Shown: positions 1 to 13,400 of the stretch, one piece after another
Layout: each line of letters begins with the position of its first letter
How positions within the stretch are numbered: the stretch's first letter is position 1
NCBI GenBank assembly: GCA_004352715.1
Contig: SCFE01000016.1
Span: 365,563-429,562, forward strand
Reading direction: 5' to 3'
Length of the DNA: 64,000 nucleotides
Source of the DNA: Hofstenia miamia
Taxonomy: Eukaryota; Xenacoelomorpha; Acoela
The notes under the pieces: generated by a model
What the model was told of the DNA's origin: nothing
Databases searched by the model: none
Seen by the model: the letters and a program-made list of their open reading frames with translations, nothing else
Program-made: the position numbers and the translations under genes

Positions 1-80
1 CATGAAATACTACTTTTTGCTCTTTGTCAAACAAAAAGGCTGTTCATCAATATATCGATCACATTGTATGAGAATGAGTT

Positions 81-142
81 GAAATTGGCCTGCCCAAAGG
101 GGAGGGCCCAGGTGCAAGCCCCCCTAAAACGCCCCTGATTGG
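81..142. mobile_element. GC-rich DNA-transposon terminus scrap
   Basis: A run of G and C blocks (AAAGGGGAGGGCCCAGG, CAAGCCCCCC, CGCCCCTG) in otherwise AT-rich DNA. Read on the minus strand it begins CAGGGGCGTTTTAGGGGGG, a style typical of ends of cut-and-paste elements in animal genomes. Similar islets occur at 5955-6000, 8228-8302 and 52110-52160. Confidence 0.35.
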
Positions 143-717
143 TTACCACTCTCCAAATATTAGCATTCTTTTAGTCTTGGATCACATTCTTCCAATATTT
201 TGGATTTTTTGTTATCTTAGCCATATATAAGCTATATTCCAGCCAAGTTTCGCTGCTTGGTGATAAATAGAATTGATTTTATGAGGGGGAGGCTGTTGAA
301 TGTTAGGCCAAAATCCAGTGTAGTTAGCTTTATATGTATAAATGCATTTTTAGCTAACTGTTGATAACAATTGAACAAGTTTCTCAAAGCAAAGCTTGGA
401 TGTTGTATATATCACTACAATTCTTGTATTTTGCATCCATCCAAGATTTTTAAATAATCTTGAAAATACAATTCATACATTGAGCATACAGCAGTATTTT
501 TAGAATAGGCGCAGAAGTCAAACTTAACAAACTCAAGCTTAAGTATATCTGTGTGAATGAATTTTTTGTGTGATTCATTGTTCGTAAAATAGAGAAATAA
601 AGTAAGTACCATTCTAATTCCAGTAGTATGGCTGTCTATTTGCCAAATTTGGCAATAGTTCAAGGACCTCCCTTTTTAAACCATAACACCGGATTATCAA
701 TTATGAATTAATTGTAA

Positions 718-741
718 TTAGCACGTTTGGACACGTGCTAA
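718..741. promoter_or_regulatory. 9-bp inverted repeat enclosing a CACGTG E-box
   Basis: TTAGCACGT and ACGTGCTAA are perfect inverted copies separated by six bases. CACGTG at 732-737 is a canonical E-box core. A regulatory role is inference only. Confidence 0.3.
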
Positions 742-3194
742 ACGTATTTGATAGTGGTTTGTGGGCTGGAAAATATTGTGTGCCCGTGCGCGCGCGGCCT
801 TTTTTAAGAGGCAACGAGCGTCCCATCGAGTAAATATAGCCGAGTGATTTCTAAGAAAGGCTTTAGAAAATCGAGTTTTTTTATAGGACAAGAGGTGGCT
901 CTTTGCCCGGCCAGCACTAGTAATTAATCGGAATCAAAGGTTCGACTTATCGAGGCGAATGGATTTTTAGGAGTTTGGTTACTGATGAATTGTCGTTTGC
1001 ATTTGCAAGATTTCTTGACTAAAAAATCAGATAAGTAAGGTCGAACTGTACATATATAAGCAATGCATATATTCTATTAACTAACTTTGATATAAATATA
1101 CTTTATGCTTCATTAAATGTTACTAATTAATGTGCTACCAGCGATTCAGGAAGCATATGTCAAAGCGTGAAATACTGTGTGTTTTAATTTTCAGAAATTT
1201 GCTGAACGCATTTTGTCGCCGTGAGCAGGTTTTAATAAAAACGCGGCTGTTTGTTATCGACTGTTTTTTTCAATTAATGACATTTGTTTCGAGCTCGTTA
1301 ACTGATGTGTTTGATTTAAGAACAGTAAGATGAATTGTGATCAACTGCGTCCTATCACGTTCCGCATTTCCGTTAAATTTCCTATTTGATTGTGCTTCAA
1401 TTTCACAACTTCATTTTTCTGTAAATTAATGCAAACCAACTATTCGATTTGATATTTTTCCCACCATTTTTTACTCAGAAATGTGAAATATGACATTTGC
1501 CAGACATTTAATACTATTAAAACTAAATGTCTGAATATAATTCCAAATATTTTTACGACACTCCATTAAGTATTATATGGTTTTAATTTCTTCAAACCAA
1601 ATGCTTGTCATATCTTTTTACTTTAACCAATGGTTGACAACGTTGGTTATACACATCACTGATGATGTACGAAATATAATTTTCAATGTATCTAGATTTC
1701 CCTGAACCAAAGCTCATTTTGTATAGATTTACCTATGAAAACATGAGTTGATCGGAAATTAGTTTTTTGCGCATAATTTCCTCAGATATTCAACTCTGAT
1801 CAAAATGTAAATTGTAAATGGTATGTACATGAGACGTCTCATGTCTGTCAATTTCACAATGTGTGCGGGGAACATTTATTTCTGGTCACCTTTCTTTCAC
1901 CTTTATATCAAAATTCATTTCATTTCTTCCATTTCTAAATTGGAAATTTTTCATGAATGCAATCTCTTTATATATGCGCTTCCGGTTATTTTCCTTTCTA
2001 ACTGCTTTTATCTATTTTGTTATAATTAGTTGAATATAACTTGGAACTATTTTAAAAATGGCCTTTTTATTTCGTGGTGACTTTCGTGCACGATGCTTCA
2101 AATGTGTAGGAGTAAGTAGTCAGTACCTGGATGATTATTAATTAGAGTGTAATTTGGAAGATCATCAACATAATTGAAGTTTGCTTTTATTATGCAAAGT
2201 CATTGAATAATGCATTACAATTACGAATAACCTAACTAATGTAGTTGAAATTTGAAAAATCCATAGCAGCATCGCTATACCCTGATCCCAGTGGTACAAT
2301 TCAAAGAGGTTTTGAAAAAGGGTTTGTAAAAATTGATTTGGAAATATAATTAAAATCGATTTTAAGAAAGCCTGTATATACTTTCCAAGGTTTTCCTTAT
2401 TTCCCTTGTCAGGATAAGTTTTAATTTTCTCAGTATTAAAATTGCATTACATGAAAACAGTTCAATGACATAACAAAGGAAATAGGAAAAGCCTGCTAAA
2501 GTTTATATGGGCTTTCTTGATTTTTTGAAGCCCTACAAAATAGTGCACAACCTGTCGCCACAACTAAACAATTGAGGATATTAGTAGAGTTTTGCCATTT
2601 CGCCCCTTGCAGGCAATAATAGAGGGTGGGTGTTGCCAGCACAGTTAGGATCTCATCTACATAAAAACATTAAAAGTGTGGTTTTAGAACCCCTTTTTTT
2701 CAAAAATCAAAAATATTTTTTTCACTCCAACCTATTCTACCAACACACTTTTGAATTCCAAATACTGAGTTTCCTTGTTTCCATATTATGTGAAAGTTGT
2801 GTATTGGTTACTTTGGTTACTCTATTGAATTTTAGTCACTGTTCACTATTTTTAATAATTTTAAAATACTGTTTTTGTTTAAAAACCATCGACCTGTTAA
2901 CTTAGAATGCATTCCATTAACTCTTAAAACTTTATTAAATTGGTTTTGTTCTTATTGCACTATAATATTCATAATTAGAAAATTAGATTTTGATAAATAC
3001 ATGTGCGTGGAATTGACGTTTTCATTATGTTTTAAGTAAAATAATTGAAATATTTCAACAATTACAAATTCTATTATTTAGAATCCCTAGATCAAATTGT
3101 ATTGTTGATTGCGTAAGAAAATTTTTGCATTTTTAACTTGGTTGACAAATTGTATTCCATAGATTTGAATAGTGATTTACAACAGGCATTTTAG

Positions 3195-3228
3195 ATCGTC
3201 GCTGGCCTCTTTATTGGCAACATTAGAG
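3195..3228 (+). CDS. DUSP22: DUSP exon A (34 nt, start of phosphatase domain)
   Basis: Encodes IVAGLFIGN-I-R, the first beta strand of the phosphatase fold. The codon immediately before ATC on this frame is TAG, formed by the acceptor, so the exon must begin exactly at 3195 in phase 0. The donor is GAG|gtaagt. From memory the vertebrate exon at this place has the same 34-nt length, which would mean an ancient conserved intron pair. Confidence 0.88.
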
Positions 3229-6200
3229 GTAAGTAACAAATATACACTGTCTATGATTATCTTTTAATTTTAGATTCCAAAGATCGAGAGCAGTTGGCGC
3301 AACATCATATTACCCACATTCTTTCTATTCATGATGGTGCGAAGCCGAAGCACAAAGTTAGCATATTTAAATATTTAATTCTTAAAATATTTGAACTTAT
3401 TGTTTAAAAAGTTCTAGTGGTTGTTCTTCATTTTCATTTCAAGAACATGCTTTTACTTTATATAGCAATTTACTTTATGTACATTTTATTGTGAAAAGTA
3501 AAATTTCACCTCTTTTGCAAACTCAATGACTAATTGGTATCTGAAAGCTCTATTTGGACCGCTCTCGAATGATTTGATCAAAGCTTGCTAAAATATTTTT
3601 TTTCTATATTAATACTTTATTTTAGGATCTAAAATATCATTGCATCAATGCCAGCGACACTCCAAATCAAAACATGTAAGTACATCGTAAGTGATTATTA
3701 ATAAGATCTATTTTCTTTTATCACTCCATTTATAACCAAGTCGAATTTTTTCATAGAGAGAACAAGTTAAAAATTGAATGGAAGAAGTATCAAATTTGTC
3801 GTTGAATTCCATATTTTATAAAATTATAATTGGTTTTGACCCTGACTATAAGAAAGAATATTACTGCGTTAATGTTTGTGAAGGCTGTCGATAGTTGCTG
3901 ATGCATTTACTACTGAGATTATTTGTGTATTGTGATTGCAAAGTTTAATTATGTAGGCCATGGATGATGATGATTATGATTAACATTTTACGAGTAGATA
4001 TTAACAGCTCTTGAGGAAATCATGTGTGATTTTAAGTGTCTATTGGCCTTCACATTTGTATGCATTGCATTCGAAATTAAAAATTCCGTCTTACAAATTG
4101 ACATTTTTTGTGATCACGGATTTGATTTCCTTATTAATTTCATTGTTGTAACGGAAGTTGTGTACATTCAATCAATCAGAACTAATGATTTAAAGCCAAT
4201 CCTATATATGTTTTTTCTCACGATTGCAGGTAAGCAAAGCTAACAACTCAGAATCTCTTCAATTAAACAAAAATGCCATTAATAAGTAAATCAGCAAGAA
4301 TGTATTTTTAAATCATAAAATAATTATTTCAATGACCATGGTACAAAAATGTTCTGATATCAAGGCTTTTCTAAAGGTATTTGAGAATAATTTTAAAAGG
4401 TATTATTTGTTTCAATGATTCCCGCGTTTTGTTAATTAATCTAGCAATCTTAGAATATGGAAGTGTTTGATTATTTCCCATTAAAATATTTCTGTGAACA
4501 ATAATTTTTTAGTATTTACATTGGATCATTTTTGAATAATGAAAACCTTAATAGAAATTCTGATCAATCTTTGTGATTGAGATTATTTAATTATACTTCA
4601 GTAATTGTTTTACAATTTCTGTACTCATCATTTTAGACTTCAGTATTTCTCAGAAGCATCGTCCTTCATACACGAAGCTAGGCTTTCTGGTGGGAATGTC
4701 CTCGTCCATTGGTAAGATGCATTTATTAGCTATTAGCATGAAGTCGTATTTTCGTGCTTAGCTGCCATTTTCAAATCGGATCGTAGATTCATCCATAATT
4801 AAAAGCGAATTACATGTCAATATCGATATTTATTTAGCATTTTTAAATATTGTTTACAATAGTCCCACTTGGGTTCTTTCAATTCACCAATAATTAATAT
4901 TGTCATTGTTGAATTGCTATTTTATCCATAGCCTGTCTCTGACTTTTACGCACGCTTCATTTCCGCATACACGATCACACCTACGTAGTTCACGCTAACA
5001 GCAATGCTCCCAGAAATTTGTTTAAAATATTTATGCAACCAGTGTGTTCTGCCATTATTGATTTTCAATGACTGAGTGTCACAATTTTGGTATTGTATTA
5101 GCTATTGTAGCGCTATAATTGACACGCGCGAGCATTCATTCGCACAGATTTGGAAGGAAGCATACCGATTTTTTCCTATTATTTTTAATTTGAAGTTTAA
5201 AATGAATCAATATTTAATGCATGGAGAACCTGCCATGCTTCTGCATTTTTAACGAAACGTCATAAAATATAATGCATTTTCTGTTTTATAAATTCAACAT
5301 TGTATTGTGGTAAGTGGGAAAAATGGCCAAATAAAAACACACTGGTTTTTTGTAATTAGATAACAAAATAAAAGTAATTATAAATGCGAATGGAGCTTGT
5401 TTTACGTTTTTATTCTTAACTTGATAATTATAAATGTCAGTTTAAAAATCCATTTTGCCAAATTTAAATTGGGTCGGAATTAGTAGCCGGCTTTACAAGT
5501 GACAGGCGTTTAGATTTGAAATTTGAAGAACCACCCGTAGGATTAAACTTCGATGTAAACAATATTGCTTATAGGTGTTAAGCGATGGCATTTGTAATAC
5601 GAATTGAATTGCAACAATATGAAATGAACGTTTTATTTTGTGAACTTAAAAGACAATAACGAAAAATTCTAGAAATATATTTTAATAGCGAAATGAATTA
5701 TCTGTTTAGTTTATGTGGTATATCAAGATCTACTACACTGGTAGTTGCATATCTAACAACAATTACTGACTTCAGCTGGAAGGATGCTCTACGCTGTTGC
5801 AAATGTGCCCGCTCGTCGGCTAATCCCAATTTCGGGTTCCAACGTCAGCTTCAGGAATATGCGCTTACATCTTTGCCTGCAGTAAGACTTTATATATATC
5901 TCGAATCTCAAGTAATTTTTTGTAATTTTTGTGTTTCCTCTTGAATAATTAGTCACATACATGGGCTTAGCCAGGGAAGCGAAAGGGGCCATAGCCTCTC
6001 CAAATGTTCAAAGTGTGGATTCCGAAGCTGAGCCTTTTGTTGACAATATAATAAAATTTGTAGAAAATTATATCAACCCCAATGAGTTTTTGTGTCTATA
6101 GGCTTCAACATCAGGTGGCGGTGTCTTAAAACAAACACTTTGTACTTCCTTGGAACTGATTTAATATTGACCATGAAATTTTTTTTGTCTACCCTACGTG

Positions 6201-9200
6201 TCACACACTTGATAATTTTTTGGACGTCGAGGTATTGGCGGACATTATTTGTTAACAGATTGCCTTTCAAATAGGAAGACTGTGTTATGTAATTTTACGT
6301 TTTGAAGTTCTTTATTTTCATTTAGTAGGGGGGAATTGAAATTGGTATGGGAATTTTAACTCCACAAAAGTTATGATTCCATTATTTTTATTTCATTTAT
6401 CTACTAGAAGAAATTGTTTTCAGTTTAAAGATTTATTACCGTAACACCAACTTATGTTAACACTGAACATTCGTCTAGGACTATTATTTATTATTACTAT
6501 ACTAGCTAGAACCAAAGGTGTGTATTGGTTATTTTTAAAAAGTTTCGATTCTTTCCATTCCTAGTTTTCAGGTAATCAAGATGTTTAAAGCTCATTGGAA
6601 CAACAACTAAAACCCTGTTTTTTGTTATGTAGCTAGACTACCAAGTCCCATTGATGCGCACCGTATACAAAGTCGTGAGTTTTAAACGTTATTTTTTTTC
6701 AAGAAACCATCAAAGATTTCAAAATTCTTCAGTTTAAATTTGTTGTGACGAGTTGATTAAAAGATTATTACAAAAAAGTTTGATATATCGATACTGCCGT
6801 TTATCCTTAACTGTCTAAAAACTTTTAAAATATATAACGGTTTTTTGAGAAAAAAAATTCACTCTTACAACTCAGAAAATATTCAAGATATCCAAATCAC
6901 CATTGGGTTATAGAGTATCTTCTTTCTCATTTTTATTTTACAACCACGCCAAATCCAATCGCGGTCTGATTGAATGGACCACTGACTTTGCGCTTGGCAC
7001 ATCTCAATGGGGTTGTGTGGTCTATCTATATAAAGAGACACAGTTGAGTTTAGTTATTGTTCCCATGAGCTGTAGATCTCCTGATTAGAATTTGAAAATT
7101 TTTTCCAAATTTTGTTGTTTTTAATGAACTTCCCGCTCAGCAATTTCTAGCACATTCGCCAATAGTTGTGTCCAAGTCTCAGGATTTCCAAATTCCATAT
7201 TAAGTTTTAGAGAAAGTTGTTTGTCCTTATAAAATAACATAGGCGAAAGGATAGTGAAAGGTTGCTATTGCTCTCATTACTTTGAGAAACACTTCCAATG
7301 TAATCGTTCTTGCACTTGCCATCTAAAACTAAAATAAACCTAAATTTACTAAAACATTGTCATTATGATTTTTATCGAATTTTTAATCATTTGATGTAAT
7401 TTTTAACTGATTTTGTTCAAAGAGTTTTTGCAATAATATGTAAATTATTGATGGTGTTCTCTCTTACTTAAATAATAATTTGTTAAAATTTGCATTTGGA
7501 TAATTCACCATTGTGTACAAATTTGAAAACGTTATTACCAGCAATTTCGATTGTGATTTTATGAGGGAGTTTCCCTCGAGGACAACTACTCAAAATTTTT
7601 GAATATTTTATTTTAGATTTGTTTAAGTTTATTAATACAGGGTGTCACTGTGTTTATCCCTCAGGTCGTTACTAAATTTGCTGAATAGTTTCCGCATATC
7701 AGATACCAACAGTTTGAATTTTCCTTATATTGCTTTTACATGCATTGAAATTGTTAAAATCTTATTTTTATGAGTTTGGGACACTCCCAACTAGTATCTC
7801 AGCAATCACTGACAGATGAAATCTTCACATGCGCTTGCAAGCGCTGAATTTGTTTGAAACATTGTTTGTCTACTGGATTGGGAGATCTACTTACAACCAT
7901 TTGTTAATTCCTAACATTATGTCTTCGATCTTAATCTTTTTCATTCTTTCATCTCTAATCATTTATTCTTCATATTCTTTGCCTTTTGAAGGACATAGTA
8001 TAATTTTTTCCATTGGCTATATGCGACAACAGATCTAGGACTTTTCAAACGGGTTGGCGGTTTGATATAATTTTGAGTTTAAAATAGATTACTTAAGTAA
8101 TAATGGAGTACTGAATTATAAGATGAGTTGATTAACAGTAGTATTTAACATTCATGAACCATTTTTTAATTTTTGTATTGGATTCAACACTGGCAATAAA
8201 CATAAATCATAATCATGTAATTTATTACTTGCGCATCCCTTTATCGCACCTAAAGGGGGGGCGCAATCCCCACCCACCCTCTAAATCTGTCCCTGACGAT
8301 ACGTAAATGTGCATTGTGTTACTTTGTATTAACATTAAATTTGGGTTTGAATCAACACCAGGAATTTTAGCAACTTTCAAATGGTCCACAAAAATTGAGT
8401 AGGGCAATGTTGCAATTAAATCTACCCATTTTACGGAGACAAATCATTAAAGATTTGCCTAACACAGTTATTAGTGTTGAATTCATCGTATATTTCCAAT
8501 TTCAAATCATAACACAATTGAATGAAACATCAATTTATGTTTAGCATTTAAATAAACAGTTATAATAAATTATGATGCCTTTCTAATTCCGCATTTTGAG
8601 AAAAAGAAGGCATCAGTCGATACAAAAAATCATCAGTCGTTAAAAAATTCCTGATTCAGCACAGCATGACTAGTCTCATTTTTTGTGGTAAATCAATTAT
8701 ATTGGGTTTGAACTTTACTCACCATTAAAAAATTAGAACGATAAAGCTATCTCTTTGTGTATAAAAGTATGAAGGCATTTCAGCCAAGGTTGTCAAAAAT
8801 GTGTATTTCTACAAAAAAACGTTTTAAGCGTTTAAAACAATGTGTTTTTTGCTTTTGGACATATCCAGTTCAAGGTACGACAATTTTGCTAAAAACATAT
8901 ATAAGGCTACTATTAGTAGCAAACATTTAATTATGATAGTTATCAACATTCATTTTTCGGTTCATACACGCAAACAAAACGCAAGTTTTGCTATTTTTTC
9001 GGTTAAAAATCAGTTATAAAACTACGAAATTATTTTCCAAACATTTCTATATAATTTTGAAAAAAAAAAGCATTTAAGAAAACACAGCAAAAAACATTTG
9101 TTTTAACCGTGTTTAAAACATGCCAACCCTGATTCCAGCATATGCAGAGAGGTAAAAATTTGATGAAGTTTGTTTGCCCTAGTAGTAGTTTTGAAATTTC

Positions 9201-10450
9201 GACTTTGTTGTTTTTTCCGACGGCAACAAGTGTTGTGTAGGTTCCATAATCACCCAATAACAAGATTTGTATTCGTCACAGGAATATGTGAAAATCGAGC
9301 ATTTCGACCTGTCAAATAGTTTCATGATGTATCAATGGGCTTCCTATACACCTGTGTTTCTTATTTTGTAATCGCTTCTCTGCATCCAAGATTTAAGGAA
9401 GACATAATTATGATTTTTCTTACTTGATTATTGTGCTAAACCACAATTAGCTTCAAGTACGACAATCTTGTGCTCAATTTTACTATCATTACTATTGTTT
9501 AACGTTTATCATTAATTGCTCATCCTGTGACGTTTTGTATTCACGATATCATTGCACTGGATATAGGAAGGGTTTTAATCTTCAGTTAAGCCTAAAAGCT
9601 GCTATTAATTGGGACAGTTTAATAAGCTATTCATTCCCTGCCAGACTTAACATGTCATTGCAAAGATCGACAGTTTGACAGACGAGAGATTTAAAATAAT
9701 ATTAAAACTTATCGCTTTCCTATTGGCTCAATGGGAAAGTCATTAAATTTTATAACATTTTATGACTTCTGCGCTCTTGTGTTCGCGCTGCATATTTTAA
9801 ATGCATCGAGAAATCGCATCAGTTTTTTTGGCTTAATTATATCGAAATTTTCAGCTTAAACAGCGTTTAGTCTCACTATCTTATAGACATTCGTAAGTAA
9901 ATGCAGTGCTGCTCGTACTTATTAAAGTTGTACTGTTATATATATATATATATATATAAAGACCCTTTGTAGTTCATCAAAGCGAGATATGCAGATTTTT
10001 TGTAGAATTTCGAAAAAATACATTGTGTGAAGGTGCCTTTTTACTGTATTCACTAATTCATCAAATAGTAATATAACAAGAATTTCAACATTTCCAGCAA
10101 TGAAAAATTTGTGTACTCTTTTCGTCAAAATGCATTGTGAGACTGTTTATAGACTGAATTATATTAGAAAGAGACTCAATATCTTTTGCAAAAATAGTTT
10201 GACAAGTTTTACATATACCTGTCTGAGAAGGTGTTGGACCATTATATCTCATCAATCCAAATACAATTTAAATTTTAGATTTAGTCATTACTTATCTTCA
10301 ACAAAAATTTTGCAACACCCTTAACTTTTGCATACAGTTAAAGGATTTGTTTTTTCCCATTCGGAATATTTCCTATCAGCAACTTTATATTCACTTGGAC
10401 TTAATATCGAATAAATTTCCATCTTTTTCTTTGACTGGTTTTAGGGATGC

Positions 10451-10496
<46 letters not shown>

Positions 10497-13400
10497 NNNN
10501 NNNNNNNNNNNNNNNNNNNNNNNNNNNNNNNNNNNNNNNNNNNNNNNNNNNNNNNNNNNNNNNNNNNNNNNNNNNNNNNNNNNNNNNNNNNNNNNNNNNN
10601 NNNNNNNNNNNNNNNNNNNNNNNNNNNNNNNNNNNNNNNNNNNNNNNNNNNNNNNNNNNNNNNNNNNNNNNNNNNNNNNNNNNNNNNNNNNNNNNNNNNN
10701 NNNNNNNNNNNNNNNNNNNNNNNNNNNNNNNNNNNNNNNNNNNNNNNNNNNNNNNNNNNNNNNNNNNNNNNNNNNNNNNNNNNNNNNNNNNNNNNNNNNN
10801 NNNNNNNNNNNNNNNNNNNNNNNNNNNNNNNNNNNNNNNNNNNNNNNNNNNNNNNNNNNNNNNNNNNNNNNNNNNNNNNNNNNNNNNNNNNNNNNNNNNN
10901 NNNNNNNNNNNNNNNNNNNNNNNNNNNNNNNNNNNNNNNNNNNNNNNNNNNNNNNNNNNNNNNNNNNNNNNNNNNNNNNNNNNNNNNNNNNNNNNNNNNN
11001 NNNNNNNNNNNNNNNNNNNNNNNNNNNNNNNNNNNNNNNNNNNNNNNNNNNNNNNNNNNNNNNNNNNNNNNNNNNNNNNNNNNNNNNNNNNNNNNNNNNN
11101 NNNNNNNNNNNNNNNNNNNNNNNNNNNNNNNNNNNNNNNNNNNNNNNNNNNNNNNNNNNNNNNNNNNNNNNNNNNNNNNNNNNNNNNNNNNNNNNNNNNN
11201 NNNNNNNNNNNNNNNNNNNNNNNNNNNNNNNNNNNNNNNNNNNNNNNNNNNNNNNNNNNNNNNNNNNNNNNNNNNNNNNNNNNNNNNNNNNNNNNNNNNN
11301 NNNNNNNNNNNNNNNNNNNNNNNNNNNNNNNNNNNNNNNNNNNNNNNNNNNNNNNNNNNNNNNNNNNNNNNNNNNNNNNNNNNNNNNNNNNNNNNNNNNN
11401 NNNNNNNNNNNNNNNNNNNNNNNNNNNNNNNNNNNNNNNNNNNNNNNNNNNNNNNNNNNNNNNNNNNNNNNNNNNNNNNNNNNNNNNNNNNNNNNNATTA
11501 CGTTCATTATTAAAGGAAAGTTTTAAAAAATAAACTAAGACAAATTCACCCAGCATTATATCATAAAGATGATTTTGCTTCTAGTGAAATTGAAGTTATT
11601 TAAAAAGAAGTATATAAATCTTACGTTACTTCCTGCAAAAATTCGATGTCATTTTACACGTATGATGAAGCTATTACTGCCTTCAATTAAGCTATTGCTT
11701 ACTGCTAGCTAGTAATAGGTGAACTTTATAATTATAGAAATGGCAATTTAATGTTTGATATATAAATGTTAATGTAGCACTACCATTGTTTCTGACAATA
11801 AAACATCTTGCAAAACTAATATTTATACCTTGTCATTAAATTTTTTGGGTAAAATGTATCTATTCAATTCATAAATTTAAGACATGTGAAAAGTTATTGT
11901 ACATGTTATTCTATCTCATGTGATGAAGACATTTATTTGTCTTCTACTCACAACCTATACTTTATCTATACACCTACAATAATGGACTCAATTTTGTTGT
12001 GATTCTATACACTCTTTTGCATTAGGTATTATCCTGCTTTGAATGTGCTTATAATTTATTAAATTGTTAATTAAGCAGTGTCATATACTAAAATTATGAA
12101 TAAAAATAGTTTTACTAAAGTATGATAATCACATTTATTACTTATTTCGTTCCTAAAATATTAAAAACACAACATGGTGTGTTTAAGGTTTATTCATTTT
12201 TTAAATGTCCAATACAATCCATTGAAATCCCCGTGCATAGCACGGCAGTTTTCTAGTATAAACACAAATTAGAACGTTTATATTGTCAAACGTACAAGTC
12301 CACATTTAACACTTTTTCATTATACTTTATTTACCTCAGGAAGAACAAAAGTTATGGAGTTAAAATATTCGTTCTAATATTGATAGGTCAAATAGTGAAT
12401 TTTGGTTACCTTATTTACTATTAATTCGCTTCTTATGTTAAGCATTGGATATTTTGTTTTTGCAGACAATGTGATAATTTATAACACTGCTTTTGTGTTC
12501 TGCATTGAGATGGTATTTTGTTGGCAATTTATCATTTATTTAATATCAAATGTAGTTTGAATCCATAAAATTACGAAGAGTTCAAAAACGAATTTCTTAT
12601 TTTTAAATATATAGTAGGATTTGTAATCAAAACACACATTTAGTAAATTTGAAAACAAGAACTAATTTGTCCAATGTAGAATATAAATTAATTGCCACTG
12701 TGATGGAAATCGCATATAGAAATTTATTATCAAGAATAAAAAATCATAAGAAAGCCAATAAAACATAAAACAGATGAGGTTGGATATACTTGATTTGTGT
12801 GCTATAAGAAAATTTTAATGCAATTAATCTTCAATTGCTTTGTTGTTTGAACAATTGAAGACAGTTCGAATCACAACCCTTCAATTTGTGAGTTTTCTCC
12901 ATTTCTTGAATACTCAAGTATAAAACACAAGTCTCGGCATGTTAGATCGCCTAAAACCATAAATATACAAGATTTTGTGGAATGTACTGAAACATTACAC
13001 TTCTGTTGGTGGTGAAGTTTCACCTCTCCGTACAACTAACCAAGGTGTCCCTCAAGGCCCCTGTTAGAGGACCAACATATTTTAATTTTGCAATTAATGA
13101 CGTTGACGATAATTTCAATTATGTAAAATCAACTATTTTTGTTGATGAAAACCCTGAAGTTGTTGGTGGTTTTTTCGATAAAAATGATAGAGCAGCTGAT
13201 ATTGACAACTTAGAAAAACAATTTCAAAAGAAAAATTTGAAGCTCAATGTAAAAAAATCCAAAGAAATCATCTATGCCCGTCACAAAGCTAGAGCTATCC
13301 CAGAAATCAATTAGGCCAAGCGCACTTCATCTCCCAGGATTATAGGTATTGAAGTTGATCGTAAGATGAATTTTATTAAACATTAGTAAAACCATAGCCT

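Larger units (their letters stand above)
1..3194. other. AT-rich non-coding sequence upstream of the phosphatase exons
   Basis: No credible coding region. It contains a GC-rich transposon scrap (81-142), an inverted repeat with an E-box (718-741) and a small CG-rich islet with GCGCGCG near 785-800. It could be first-intron or promoter-proximal sequence of the DUSP gene; the first exon (MG...K type) is not present. Confidence 0.5.
5882..10496 (+). other. Start of the long last DUSP intron
   Basis: No coding region seen. It holds GC-rich transposon scraps at 5955-6000 and 8228-8302 and a (TA)n run at 9937-9958, and it ends in a (TA)n tract that runs into a gap. A TATATAAAG box at about 7029 in a slightly GC-richer patch (6940-7085) has no gene behind it. 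Confidence 0.5.

Noticed and set aside
2058-2108. ATG-led segment ending in GGA|gtaagt as first DUSP exon
   Set aside because: The phase would fit, but the peptide (MAFLFRGD...) does not have the MGN-G-M-K start of the family and lacks Gly2 for myristoylation. Kept only as an unlikely alternative.
7029-7037. TATATAAAG as a core promoter
   Set aside because: No coding exon or conserved downstream element follows; TA-rich boxes are common here.
10347-11556. Long open frames of mostly X across 10497-11496
   Set aside because: They are produced by the N gap. The same holds for frames over 14307-15306, 50288-51287, 52384-53383, 53677-54023 and 58849-58956.
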